From Dehalococcoidia bacterium (GTDB lineage: Bacteria > Chloroflexota > Dehalococcoidia > UBA2979), in contig JAQWMB010000003.1 of assembly GCA_029246995.1 (NCBI GenBank), positions 1 to 43,602 on the forward strand: 43,602 nt of DNA. Reading direction: 5' to 3'. Below the pieces are notes generated by a model. The model searched no databases. It saw only the letters and a program-made list of their open reading frames with translations, and was not told the origin of the DNA. The first letter of the stretch is position 1. Every line of letters begins with the position of its first letter. Both the position numbers and the translations under genes were made by a program. This document shows, one piece after another, positions 1 through 8,668 of this stretch.

Positions 1-194
1 TTTTTTTTTTCAATATATAATATGGCCCATTTCTTATCATCAATAATATGTCCTTTAACTAATTTATCGATGATAAGAAATTTTTCTTCACTTGATATAT
101 CTAATTTATTTAGCTCATTCTCAAAATTTTTTTTTGTCCAATGCTTTCGATTGATCAATTTTGTAATTTTTAGATTTTGTTTTGATGAATTCAC
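1..194 (-). CDS. recX: RecX family regulatory protein, N-terminal part (runs off the window edge)
   Basis: Own translation of the minus strand from GTG at 194 (abuts the recA stop): VNSSKQNLKITKLINRKHWTKKNFENELNKLDISSEEKFLIDKLVKGHIIDDKKWAILYIEKKK; RecX-like helical pattern and position directly after recA. Not in the ORF track because it is truncated. Confidence 0.75.
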   Translation of the reverse strand, partial: MNSSKQNLKITKLINRKHWTKKNFENELNKLDISSEEKFLIIDKLVKGHIIDDKKWAILYIEKK

Positions 195-1319
195 TTATTG
201 TTTATCCTTTGATTCTCCTCCAAATAATGGTTGTGTGATTTTTTCATCAACAATTTTTTCATCAACAATTTTAGTCGATTGTGATTTCTTTTGTTGAACT
301 ATTGGATTTGAAAGTCTTAAACCTATTTTTTCTCTTAATAGATTTTCTATTTTGAAGCTTAACTCTTTATTTTCACTTAGATATTTAGCAACATTTAATT
401 TCCCTTGTCCTAATTTTATATCTCCATATGAGTAATGAGAACCAGATTTTTGTACTATTTCATGCTCGGATGCTAAGTCTAGTATGTCTCCTTCTTTATC
501 TACACCTTTTCGTTCACTTGTGAACATGATATCAAATTCTGATTGTCGAAATGGTGGTGCGACCTTATTTTTAACTACTTTACATCTCACTCTATTGCCT
601 ATAAACACAGTTCCTGATTTTAAACTTTCTATTCTACGTATTTCTATTCTAACAGATGAATAAAATTTTAATGCTCTGCCTCCTGGAGTTACTTCAGGGT
701 TGCCAAAAACTACTCCAATTTTTTCTCTGAGTTGATTAATAAATACTAATGCTGTCTTACTTTTTGCTGTTGCTCCGGTTAATTTTCTTAATGCTTGTGA
801 CATTAATCTAGCTTGAAGTCCAGGTAATGAATCACCCATATCACCTTCAATTTCTGCACGTGGAACTAGTGCTGCTACGGAATCTATGACTATTAGGTCT
901 AAGGTATTAGATCTAACTAGTGCTTCACATATTTCTAATGCTTGCTCACCTGTATCTGGTTGTGAAATTAGTAATTCTTTTGTATTAATACCACATGCTG
1001 CTGCATATTCCGGATCTAAGGCATGTTCCACATCTATATATGCTGCTAATCCACCTTCTTTTTGTGACTCTGCAATTATATTTTGTGCAAGTGTTGATTT
1101 TCCTGCTGATTCTGGACCATATATTTCTGTAATACGCCCTTTTGGGATTCCACCAACACCTAAAGCCATATCTAACGACAGTATTCCTGTAGGAATTACA
1201 TCAGTGTTATTGTCAATATCTTTATCTCCTAAACGCATTATTGCACCCTTGCCAAAATCTTTTGTAATTTGATCTAGAGTTTTAGATAAATTTTCTGGTG
1301 ATTGGTTCTTTTTGTTCAT
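195..1319 (-). CDS. recA: Recombinase RecA
   Basis: Walker [43 protein letters not shown]; full length 374 aa. Confidence 0.99.
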   Translation of the reverse strand: MNKKNQSPENLSKTLDQITKDFGKGAIMRLGDKDIDNNTDVIPTGILSLDMALGVGGIPKGRITEIYGPESAGKSTLAQNIIAESQKEGGLAAYIDVEHALDPEYAAACGINTKELLISQPDTGEQALEICEALVRSNTLDLIVIDSVAALVPRAEIEGDMGDSLPGLQARLMSQALRKLTGATAKSKTALVFINQLREKIGVVFGNPEVTPGGRALKFYSSVRIEIRRIESLKSGTVFIGNRVRCKVVKNKVAPPFRQSEFDIMFTSERKGVDKEGDILDLASEHEIVQKSGSHYSYGDIKLGQGKLNVAKYLSENKELSFKIENLLREKIGLRLSNPIVQQKKSQSTKIVDEKIVDEKITQPLFGGESKDKQ

Positions 1320-1342
1320 TTCTATACCTTTCTGAATATATT

Positions 1343-1368
1343 AATAATAGAACAATTGTTCTATTATT
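1343..1368. promoter_or_regulatory. Candidate LexA/SOS operator upstream of recA
   Basis: Perfect 26-bp palindrome AATAATAGAACAATTGTTCTATTATT with core GAACAATTGTTC (GAAC-N4-GTTC), 24 nt upstream of the recA start. Confidence 0.75.
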
Positions 1369-1392
1369 GTCAATATACTAATAAGCATTTTA

Positions 1393-1647
1393 TTAGAAAT
1401 TTGCCGATTCAAGAACGCGCACTATGGAAGATAATAGAATAATGGCTACTAATGGAGAAAGATCAAGCATCCCAAATGTAGGGAGGACTTTACGTATAGG
1501 TTCTATGATTGGTTCAGTAAGGGAATCAAGTGAACGAATCAAAGCATTATTTTGATCAATGGGAAACCAGCTAACGATTGCTCGCATAAAAATTGCAAAA
1601 TATAAAAGTCTAACAATTAATGCTATGAAATCTATAAAAATGTTCAA
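1393..1647 (-). CDS. yggT: YggT family membrane protein
   Basis: 84 aa, two hydrophobic segments, MRAIVSWFPIDQNN...LTEPIIEPIRKVLP motif. Confidence 0.9.
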   Translation of the reverse strand: MNIFIDFIALIVRLLYFAIFMRAIVSWFPIDQNNALIRSLDSLTEPIIEPIRKVLPTFGMLDLSPLVAIILLSSIVRVLESANF

Positions 1648-1674
1648 TGTTTTATCCTTAATAAATTAATTTTA

Positions 1675-2475
1675 CTAATTATTAGCTAGTTCAGTAGCTC
1701 TATCGAAAGCTGCATGAATAGCTGAATCTATTATTTCATCTAATTGTTTATCGTCAAGTTTAGTTAATGCTGCTTCAGTTGTTCCTCCTGGAGATGTGAC
1801 TGATTCTCTTAATTTATTTAATGATTCTTGTGATTGCAGGGCATAATCTGCTGAGCCTAAAAAAGTAGCAAGGACTAATTGTTCTGCATCTTTTTTATTA
1901 ATACCTAGTTTAATAGCTGATTGAATTATGTATTCCATAAATAGAAAAACATATGCTGGGCCTGAGCCATGTATTGCAGTAGCTGCATCTAGAGTCTTTT
2001 CATCTGATACCTCTATAACAACTTTCGAAAATGATTGCAAAATAGCTTCTGTAATCGCGATATCTTCTGTGCTTACTTGCTTGCTAGTCGTATAAACACT
2101 TACGCCTAAGCCTATTGCTGCAAGTATATTTGGCATAACTCTAATAACAGGATGATTGTTGATTTTTTGTTCAATTGTTGCGATTGTAGTGCCTGCAGCA
2201 ATTGAAATGACTATTGTTTTTGGTGAAATGTTTTTTGATAAGTCGCTCAGAACTTGCTCAACTTGTTGTGGTTTTACTGCTAAAATAACAACCTTTTCAT
2301 TGTTCAGCAGATCAAGGCGATGATGAACTTGAATATTATATTTTTTTAACTGATTTATTTTTTCAGTATCGATTTCTATAACTGATATATCATTGGGTTT
2401 AAATTGATTTGTATTGAGCATACCTTTTATTATTGCTTCACCCATAAATCCGCCACCTATAATGCCTATTTTCAT
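1675..2475 (-). CDS. proC: Pyrroline-5-carboxylate reductase
   Basis: MKIGIIGGGFMGEAIIKG Rossmann start; HGSGPAYVFLFMEYI; ESVTSPGGTTEAAL. Confidence 0.96.
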   Translation of the reverse strand: MKIGIIGGGFMGEAIIKGMLNTNQFKPNDISVIEIDTEKINQLKKYNIQVHHRLDLLNNEKVVILAVKPQQVEQVLSDLSKNISPKTIVISIAAGTTIATIEQKINNHPVIRVMPNILAAIGLGVSVYTTSKQVSTEDIAITEAILQSFSKVVIEVSDEKTLDAATAIHGSGPAYVFLFMEYIIQSAIKLGINKKDAEQLVLATFLGSADYALQSQESLNKLRESVTSPGGTTEAALTKLDDKQLDEIIDSAIHAAFDRATELANN

Positions 2476-3203
2476 GATATGACTGATCCATTTCTTTCAA
2501 AAATTAATCTACCAATTCTTAACGATGTTGCACCTTCTTCAAGTGCTATTTTATAATCATTTGTCATTCCCATGGACAATTCATCTAAGTCGTATTTATT
2601 TGCTAAAAATTTTAATTCTTGAAAAATTTTTCTAGAATCTTCAGCATTACTTGATAATGGCGCAATTGTCATAAGCCCTTTTATTTTTACTGCTTTACTT
2701 TTTTTACATTTTAGCAAGAATGGCTCTAGCTCATTGACTAATATGCCTTTTTTTTGCTCTTCTCTTGCAATATTTACCTGTATAAAACATTCTAATCTAT
2801 TAGCTATAGCAATATTATGGTTTGTTGGTATTTTTCCATAATAACTTTCTATAGTTTCAAGAAGTTTTAAGGAATTTAATGAATGAAGGGTACTAATATA
2901 GGGAATCAATTTAGCAACCTTGTTTGTCTGAAGATGACCTATAAAATGCCAATTTATAGTTAGTGGTTGATCTTTGTTATTAATATTTTTTATCTTACGA
3001 TTTATTTCTTGGACTTTATTTTCTCCAAAATCTTGATGTCCTAAGTCGTATAAAGTTTTTATATCATCAATATTTCTCCCTTTTGAAACAGCAATAGTAG
3101 TTATTGAATGATAATCTTTGTGAATTAAATCACATATTTTTTTTATTTCTTGCTGTAAATTATTAAAATTATTTTTGATGAAGATCGTCAAAAGATTATC
3201 CAT
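2472..3203 (-). CDS. yggS: YggS/PLPBP family pyridoxal phosphate homeostasis protein
   Basis: TTIAVSKGR, FGENKVQEI, WHFIGHLQTNK, LSMGMTNDYKIALEEGATSLRIGRLIF. Confidence 0.96.
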   Translation of the reverse strand: MDNLLTIFIKNNFNNLQQEIKKICDLIHKDYHSITTIAVSKGRNIDDIKTLYDLGHQDFGENKVQEINRKIKNINNKDQPLTINWHFIGHLQTNKVAKLIPYISTLHSLNSLKLLETIESYYGKIPTNHNIAIANRLECFIQVNIAREEQKKGILVNELEPFLLKCKKSKAVKIKGLMTIAPLSSNAEDSRKIFQELKFLANKYDLDELSMGMTNDYKIALEEGATSLRIGRLIFERNGSVIS

Positions 3204-3340
3204 AAAATAAATAATGCAATACCCAAACCTGTGAGCAAAAGAAACAAAACAGGTAAAATAATTCGATATGTTCCTATTGTCATATCTACGAAGTCTTTCC
3301 AGGTTCCTGAGCGAGGATCATTTGGGTCTTGCCAGGGCAT
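3188..3340 (-). CDS. Small single-TM protein, 50 aa (not in ORF track)
   Basis: Own translation MPWQDPNDPRSGTWKDFVDMTIGTYRIILPVLFLLLTGLGIALFILWIIF*; SD GAGGTG 5 nt upstream of ATG; stop TGA lies inside the yggS start region (16-nt overlap). Confidence 0.7.
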   Translation of the reverse strand: MPWQDPNDPRSGTWKDFVDMTIGTYRIILPVLFLLLTGLGIALFILWIIF

Positions 3341-3361
3341 TTTTCACCTCATTAAATAAGC

Positions 3362-3853
3362 TTAAATATACTGCTCATTAAATAGTTTTTGTTGTTGGTG
3401 ATTATTTGCTGGATTAGAAGATAGCTCTTGAAGTTCATGGGACATTTGATCGATAGAAATAAAATCTTGATAAGTGCTTGCATAACGAACGTAAGAGATT
3501 AAATCCAGCCTACTGAGATGGCTGATTACCATCTTGCTAATAATTTTAGTAGAAACTTCGTTTATATCAGAATCATTAATTGTTTGGGTGATATCTTCAA
3601 GAATTGCATTTAATGAATTTGTTGGAATTGGTCTTTTGGATGTCGCTATGGATAGACTGTTGAGTAGTTTTTTCTCTTCAAATTTTTCTCGTCGATTATC
3701 TCTCTTAATGACCATTGTGTTTCTTAATAGTAACTTTTCAACTGAGTTGAATTTTTTATTACAGCTTATGCATTTATGCATTCTGTATGTCGTAGTTTCT
3801 TTTTTTTCTATTGCAATGATTTTTGATTTGTTGTTACAAAAAGGGCAACTCAT
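3362..3853 (-). CDS. nrdR: Transcriptional repressor NrdR
   Basis: MSCPFCNNKSKII...CISCNKKF zinc ribbon followed by ATP-cone-like region (VIKRDNRREKFEEKKL). Confidence 0.95.
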   Translation of the reverse strand: MSCPFCNNKSKIIAIEKKETTTYRMHKCISCNKKFNSVEKLLLRNTMVIKRDNRREKFEEKKLLNSLSIATSKRPIPTNSLNAILEDITQTINDSDINEVSTKIISKMVISHLSRLDLISYVRYASTYQDFISIDQMSHELQELSSNPANNHQQQKLFNEQYI

Positions 3854-3965
3854 TTACATTAATATCCTTAAAAAATATGACTAAAAATAATTTAGTACTT
3901 TGTTTAATTGATAGCAATCAATAACATCAACATTTCTTCACAGAAGTTTCAACGTTATATAAAAA

Positions 3966-5507
3966 TTATCTTAAAGGAAAATTTTTTCTTAAAAAAGTCG
4001 GCAAATCGGATGGACTATTTGCTGTATCTTCAACTTGAAGATCTGCTAATTTTATAGGCTCAATCTCTTGTTCTACTATTTCTGAGTTTAATGTTAGACT
4101 TGGCCCTGTACTAAAACCAGTGGCGATAATAGTTAATCTGACTTCATCAGAAAGTTCATGATCTATTGCTGCACCAAAAATAATTTCAGCATCAGGATCA
4201 ACGACTTCTGCGACTACCCTTGCGGCGGTATCAAGCTCTCTTAGTGTAAAATCAGCAGGACCAGCGATATTAAATAATACTCCTGTTGAACCAGTAATAT
4301 CGACTTCTAAAAGTGGATTAGCAATAGCATTTCTAGCAGCTTCGACAGCTCTATTTTCGCCCCGTCCTGAGCCAATAGCCATTAAAGCCGGACCTGCATT
4401 TGACATGATTTTTCGTACGTCAGCAAAATCTAAGTTGACAAGTCCTGGTTTAGTAATTAATTCACTTATTCCTTGAATAGCTTGCTGTAAAATATTATCA
4501 GCAGTTTCAAATCCTTCTTCAACAGATGCATCTTCGCCACATATTTGTAGCAAGCGATCGTTAGGAATTACAATTAATGTATCAACTTTTTCTTGTAAAT
4601 CCCTAATGCCTTCTTCAGCAATTTGTCTTCGTTTGCTTCCTTCAAAAATAAATGGTCTTGTTACTACACCTATGGTAAGTGCACCTAATTCACGTGCAAC
4701 TTCAGCAATAATTGGAGCTGCACCAGTACCTGTGCCACCACCAAGACAGGCAGTCACAAAAACCATCTCAGCATTATCTAATGCATCCGTAATAAGTTCT
4801 CTAGATTCATCTGCAGCTCTTCTCCCTTGCACTGGATCACTTCCTGCACCTAGGCCTCTTGTAACATGAGTGCCTATTTGAACTTTGTGTTCTGCAATAC
4901 TGTTGTTTAAAGCTTGCAAGTCAGTATTTACTGCTAAATACTGAACACCTTCAAGTTTATTTTCAACCATTCTAGTGACTGCATTTGAGCCACCACCACC
5001 GACTCCTACAACTTTAATGGGAGGTAGCACAGCTTTGTCTTCTTTAATCACTGCTTTACGATTAGCATTCATACTTTTTTTCCTTTTATTTTTTTTCTTT
5101 TTTATATTTGCAATTTCTTTTAATTTATTTGATAATCCAGATTCTACATTATCAAATAAATTATCATTTTTGATCAGTTTTTCTATATTATCTTCATCAT
5201 CAATTATATTATTCTGTTCGTCTACTTCTTTTTCAAGACTTTCAATTGAAAAATTTTCTTCATTAGATAAATCATTCACTTCTTGAAATTCTTCAATTGG
5301 GTCTGAGTCACTAAGAAATTTTTCAGTTAAATCATTAGAAATTTGATTATTATCATGATTGGACAAGTCTACTTCTTGTTCTATGTTTTTATCGAGATCA
5401 AATTCAGGAGGTTCATCAATATTATTTAGCTCTTTTTCAAAGTCTTGGTTATTCGATTTAAAAAGGTCAAAAAAGTTTTTTTGAGAATCATCATTATTTG
5501 TATTCAT
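3966..5507 (-). CDS. ftsZ: Cell division protein FtsZ with long acidic N-terminal extension
   Basis: VVGVGGGGSNAV, GGGTGTGAAP, PNDRLL, C-terminal LPTFLRKNFPLR; ~163 aa precede the GTPase core. Alternative start at 5072. Confidence 0.98.
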   Translation of the reverse strand: MNTNNDDSQKNFFDLFKSNNQDFEKELNNIDEPPEFDLDKNIEQEVDLSNHDNNQISNDLTEKFLSDSDPIEEFQEVNDLSNEENFSIESLEKEVDEQNNIIDDEDNIEKLIKNDNLFDNVESGLSNKLKEIANIKKKKNKRKKSMNANRKAVIKEDKAVLPPIKVVGVGGGGSNAVTRMVENKLEGVQYLAVNTDLQALNNSIAEHKVQIGTHVTRGLGAGSDPVQGRRAADESRELITDALDNAEMVFVTACLGGGTGTGAAPIIAEVARELGALTIGVVTRPFIFEGSKRRQIAEEGIRDLQEKVDTLIVIPNDRLLQICGEDASVEEGFETADNILQQAIQGISELITKPGLVNLDFADVRKIMSNAGPALMAIGSGRGENRAVEAARNAIANPLLEVDITGSTGVLFNIAGPADFTLRELDTAARVVAEVVDPDAEIIFGAAIDHELSDEVRLTIIATGFSTGPSLTLNSEIVEQEIEPIKLADLQVEDTANSPSDLPTFLRKNFPLR

Positions 5508-5544
5508 TTATTTAGCTTTCAATAGATTAATTCATTCAATAATA

Positions 5545-6777
5545 CTATTGAGGCTGCCAAATTTTCATTATGCTAGCAATTTTTTTAACAAAATTATTTG
5601 TAAATTGCCCAGGCTTGTTGCTTGTTAGTAGCGCATTTTCACGCATTGCCCATCTTAACAACCCAACAGATGTTGAATAAGCAGGGTCATGAAGTATGTC
5701 CGATAAACCAGCTAAATTCTTAGGTAATCCAACTCTAACAGGCATATCTAAAACAGTTTCTCCTAATAATTCCATGCCTTGAATTTTAGCAGCACCTCCA
5801 GTCAAGACGATGCCAGCAGAAAGCATTTGCGTGCTTGACCCTCTATTAATTTCAGCTCTTATCATTTCAAAAAGCTCTTCACATCTTTGTTGTAAGATCT
5901 CTGCGACGTATCGTCTTTCAATCGCTTTTTTACTTTCCATGCCGAAGCTATCTAATTCAATTAATTCACTTGCTTCGATCATTGATGGGATAACATGACC
6001 ATATTCTCTTTTAATGTGTTCAGCGGAGTAATGTGGAGCCTTTAAAGCAGCAATTAGATCTCGTGTCATTAGAGAGCCTCCGACTTCAATTACACCTGTA
6101 TGACATATATTGCCATCTACATAGACTGATATATCTGTTGTTCCTCCACCTATATCACATAGAGCAACACCGTGTTGAAGTTCTTCATGTTCAATTACAG
6201 CTTCTGTAGATGCTAATTGATCTAAGACTAAAGATTCAACTTGAACACCCGCACCTTCAATACATTGGATCAGATTGTTGATACTTGAGGATGAAGCAGT
6301 AATGACATGGGCATCAACATCCAATCTTGATGCAAACATTCCTACAGGATCAACTACTTGGTCTTGCCCATCTAAAGTGTAAAATCTTGGTACAACATGA
6401 ATGATTTCACGATTATTTGGGACATGTACAATTCTAGCACTCTCAATTGCTCGAGTTACATCTTGTTCTGTGATTGGATTCTGTGTATCAGCAACTGCTA
6501 TAATTCCCTGAGAATTCAACGAAGAAATGTGTGGGCCAGCTATTCCTACATAGGCAGATTCGATAGTTATACCTGATGTTTTTTCGGCTCTTTCTATTGC
6601 GGATGAAATTGCTTCTATTGCTGCAGGAATATTTGTAATTACGCCTTTAATTAATCCAGAAGAAGGCCCAATACCAACACCGAGAATTTTCAATTCAAAT
6701 TCTTCGCTGACTTCTGCTACTACAGCTGATATTTTAGTTGTTCCTATATCGAGAGCTGTAATAATTGATTTCTTCAT
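5545..6777 (-). CDS. ftsA: Cell division protein FtsA
   Basis: ALDIGTTKISAVVAEV, CDIGGGTTDISVYVDG, VLTGGAAKIQGM. Confidence 0.97.
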   Translation of the reverse strand: MKKSIITALDIGTTKISAVVAEVSEEFELKILGVGIGPSSGLIKGVITNIPAAIEAISSAIERAEKTSGITIESAYVGIAGPHISSLNSQGIIAVADTQNPITEQDVTRAIESARIVHVPNNREIIHVVPRFYTLDGQDQVVDPVGMFASRLDVDAHVITASSSSINNLIQCIEGAGVQVESLVLDQLASTEAVIEHEELQHGVALCDIGGGTTDISVYVDGNICHTGVIEVGGSLMTRDLIAALKAPHYSAEHIKREYGHVIPSMIEASELIELDSFGMESKKAIERRYVAEILQQRCEELFEMIRAEINRGSSTQMLSAGIVLTGGAAKIQGMELLGETVLDMPVRVGLPKNLAGLSDILHDPAYSTSVGLLRWAMRENALLTSNKPGQFTNNFVKKIASIMKIWQPQ

Positions 6778-6779
6778 TT

Positions 6780-7595
6780 TTACCTTAGAACTATTTTACT
6801 ATTAAATCTTAAATCAATTTCATTGAATTCAATATTATTTAACGCAATATCATTCATCACTTTTTCAAGATTAAGAATTTTAAATTCAAGTTGCTCACCA
6901 TTACCAAAAATTATTTTTTGGTTTTTACTAATAGTTACACTAATTCCAGTATCTCTATTATAAACATAATTCCACTTATTTAATTTTATTTTCTCTTTCA
7001 AATTATATTTTTCAACTTCTTGTGTGAATTTAATAAAATTTTTATTAAGTAATGGATTTAAGTCTTGAATGCTAGTATTAGCCTCTAATAATATAATTGG
7101 CAAACTAGGCATTTTTTTAATGTTTAATATTTTTTCGCCATTTTGATTAAAGTAATATAATTGTCCTTTATCATTTTTTATTATTAAAGCTATTGAACTG
7201 TATTCAATGTCAATAATTAATTTATTAGGCCATACTTTTTTTATTGAAGCTGAATCAACATCGTTAAGCAATGTAATATTATTTATTATCTTTTCTTCAT
7301 CAATAAAAAATAATATCTCACCAGTTACATCTAGTTTTTGCATAATCGCACTATTAATAGTTCCTGATGGATGATTAATAGTTATTTCAGATACTCTAAT
7401 AGATTTTTCGAAGAAGAAAATTAGTAAAAAAATTGTTGTAAATACAAAAGTGATAAACAAAGAAAAATTGATCATTCTGGTAAATTTTATTTTTAAGTTA
7501 TTAAAAAATTTTGATTGATCGTGCAATTTACTATTAGTAGTAGTCTTCTTTTTCTTTTTAAGTCTCGACTTACTTGACCAATTTTCTTTTCTCAT
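6780..7595 (-). CDS. ftsQ: Cell division protein FtsQ/DivIB (POTRA domain)
   Basis: Basic N-terminus, single TM, POTRA-like IRVSEITINHPSGTINSAIMQKL, position between ddl and ftsA. Confidence 0.85.
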   Translation of the reverse strand: MRKENWSSKSRLKKKKKTTTNSKLHDQSKFFNNLKIKFTRMINFSLFITFVFTTIFLLIFFFEKSIRVSEITINHPSGTINSAIMQKLDVTGEILFFIDEEKIINNITLLNDVDSASIKKVWPNKLIIDIEYSSIALIIKNDKGQLYYFNQNGEKILNIKKMPSLPIILLEANTSIQDLNPLLNKNFIKFTQEVEKYNLKEKIKLNKWNYVYNRDTGISVTISKNQKIIFGNGEQLEFKILNLEKVMNDIALNNIEFNEIDLRFNSKIVLR

Positions 7596-8668
7596 TTTGC
7601 ATTACCCTTTGCAATTGCTCCGTTTATTAACCTAGTAATTAATTCTTGGAATGCCACTCCTTCATTTTCCCAGACTAATGGGAATAGTGATTTTTTAGTA
7701 AATCCTGGCATCGTATTAATTTCATTAATATATATCATTTCATTCTTTTTAATATAAAAAAAATCAATTCTTGCAAGATCGTTTATTCCGATATCTAAAT
7801 AGACTTTTTTTGCATAATTAAAAATTCTTTTCGATGCTGATTCACTGATTTGAGCGGGTATAATAAGACGAGCTGAATTGTTAAGGTATTTATTTTCAAA
7901 ATTATAAAATCCATTATTATTTCTTATTTCTCCTAATGGAGGAAATTTCAGCTCACCATTACCAATAACCGCACATTCAATTTCCTGACCTATGATTTCT
8001 TCTTCAATAATAATTGTCTCATCTAGTTCTTTGATTTCATTAGAAGCAGAAATCATTTCTTCAAAGTTCATTACTTTTCTTACTCCTATAGACGATCCAC
8101 CCTTTGCTGGTTTTATAAAACATGGGAATCTAAACTTTTCTATGATTTCTGCTTTGTAGTCTATGAATTTATCGATATTGTATGTAGCATAATTCGCTTG
8201 AGGAATATTTAATTTTTTAAAAATATTTTTTGTGATCTTTTTATCATAACATTTTAAGCTGACCTCACTATTACTCCCCAAATATTGGACATTAATATTT
8301 TCTAAATATTTTTGAATTCTTCCATCTTCACCAAATGCACCATGGATACAAGGAAAAACGAGGTCTAATTCAGAAAATCTTGTTTGAATTTCAGATGAAT
8401 CCATTATTCTATCTGGTTTTATAGATGATATTGTAAAATTTAATGGATTATCAATCTTCTGTATGGTTTGGATTGCTTTCTTTGTCTCATTTAATGTCAG
8501 CCATTCATTTTGATTTGATATCGCATATGGAAAAATTTCAAACTCATCTTTATTGATTGATTGTAAAATATTTAGTGCGGAAATAATTGATATTGAGTGC
8601 TCATGGGATTGACCACCAAACAATATTCCAATTTTTAATTTCATTTTATTCATAAAAGTTCTTTTCAA
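7592..8668 (-). CDS. ddl: D-alanine--D-alanine ligase
   Basis: ILFGGQSHEHSISIISA, HGAFGEDGRIQ, KPAKGGSSIGV, INEINTMPGFTKKSLFP. Confidence 0.96.
   Translation of the reverse strand: MKRTFMNKMKLKIGILFGGQSHEHSISIISALNILQSINKDEFEIFPYAISNQNEWLTLNETKKAIQTIQKIDNPLNFTISSIKPDRIMDSSEIQTRFSELDLVFPCIHGAFGEDGRIQKYLENINVQYLGSNSEVSLKCYDKKITKNIFKKLNIPQANYATYNIDKFIDYKAEIIEKFRFPCFIKPAKGGSSIGVRKVMNFEEMISASNEIKELDETIIIEEEIIGQEIECAVIGNGELKFPPLGEIRNNNGFYNFENKYLNNSARLIIPAQISESASKRIFNYAKKVYLDIGINDLARIDFFYIKKNEMIYINEINTMPGFTKKSLFPLVWENEGVAFQELITRLINGAIAKGNAK

Noticed and set aside
22-297. 91-aa + strand ORF at the left edge
   Set aside because: Antisense to recX/recA; recX reading frame on the minus strand is the better explanation.
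886-1272. 128-aa ORF on + strand antisense to recA
   Set aside because: Lies wholly inside a confidently identified gene on the other strand; composition looks like a shadow ORF.
3534-3884. 116-aa hydrophobic ORF antisense to nrdR
   Set aside because: Shadow ORF in AT-rich sequence; nrdR is well supported on the opposite strand.
3900-3925. Small dyad ATTGAT-AGCA-ATCAAT between ftsZ and nrdR
   Set aside because: 6-bp AT-rich stem, expected by chance at this base composition; no NrdR-box resemblance.
4606-5286. 87-aa and 103-aa + strand ORFs antisense to ftsZ
   Set aside because: Mirror translations of ftsZ codons (poly-P/S/F composition), no recognisable domain.
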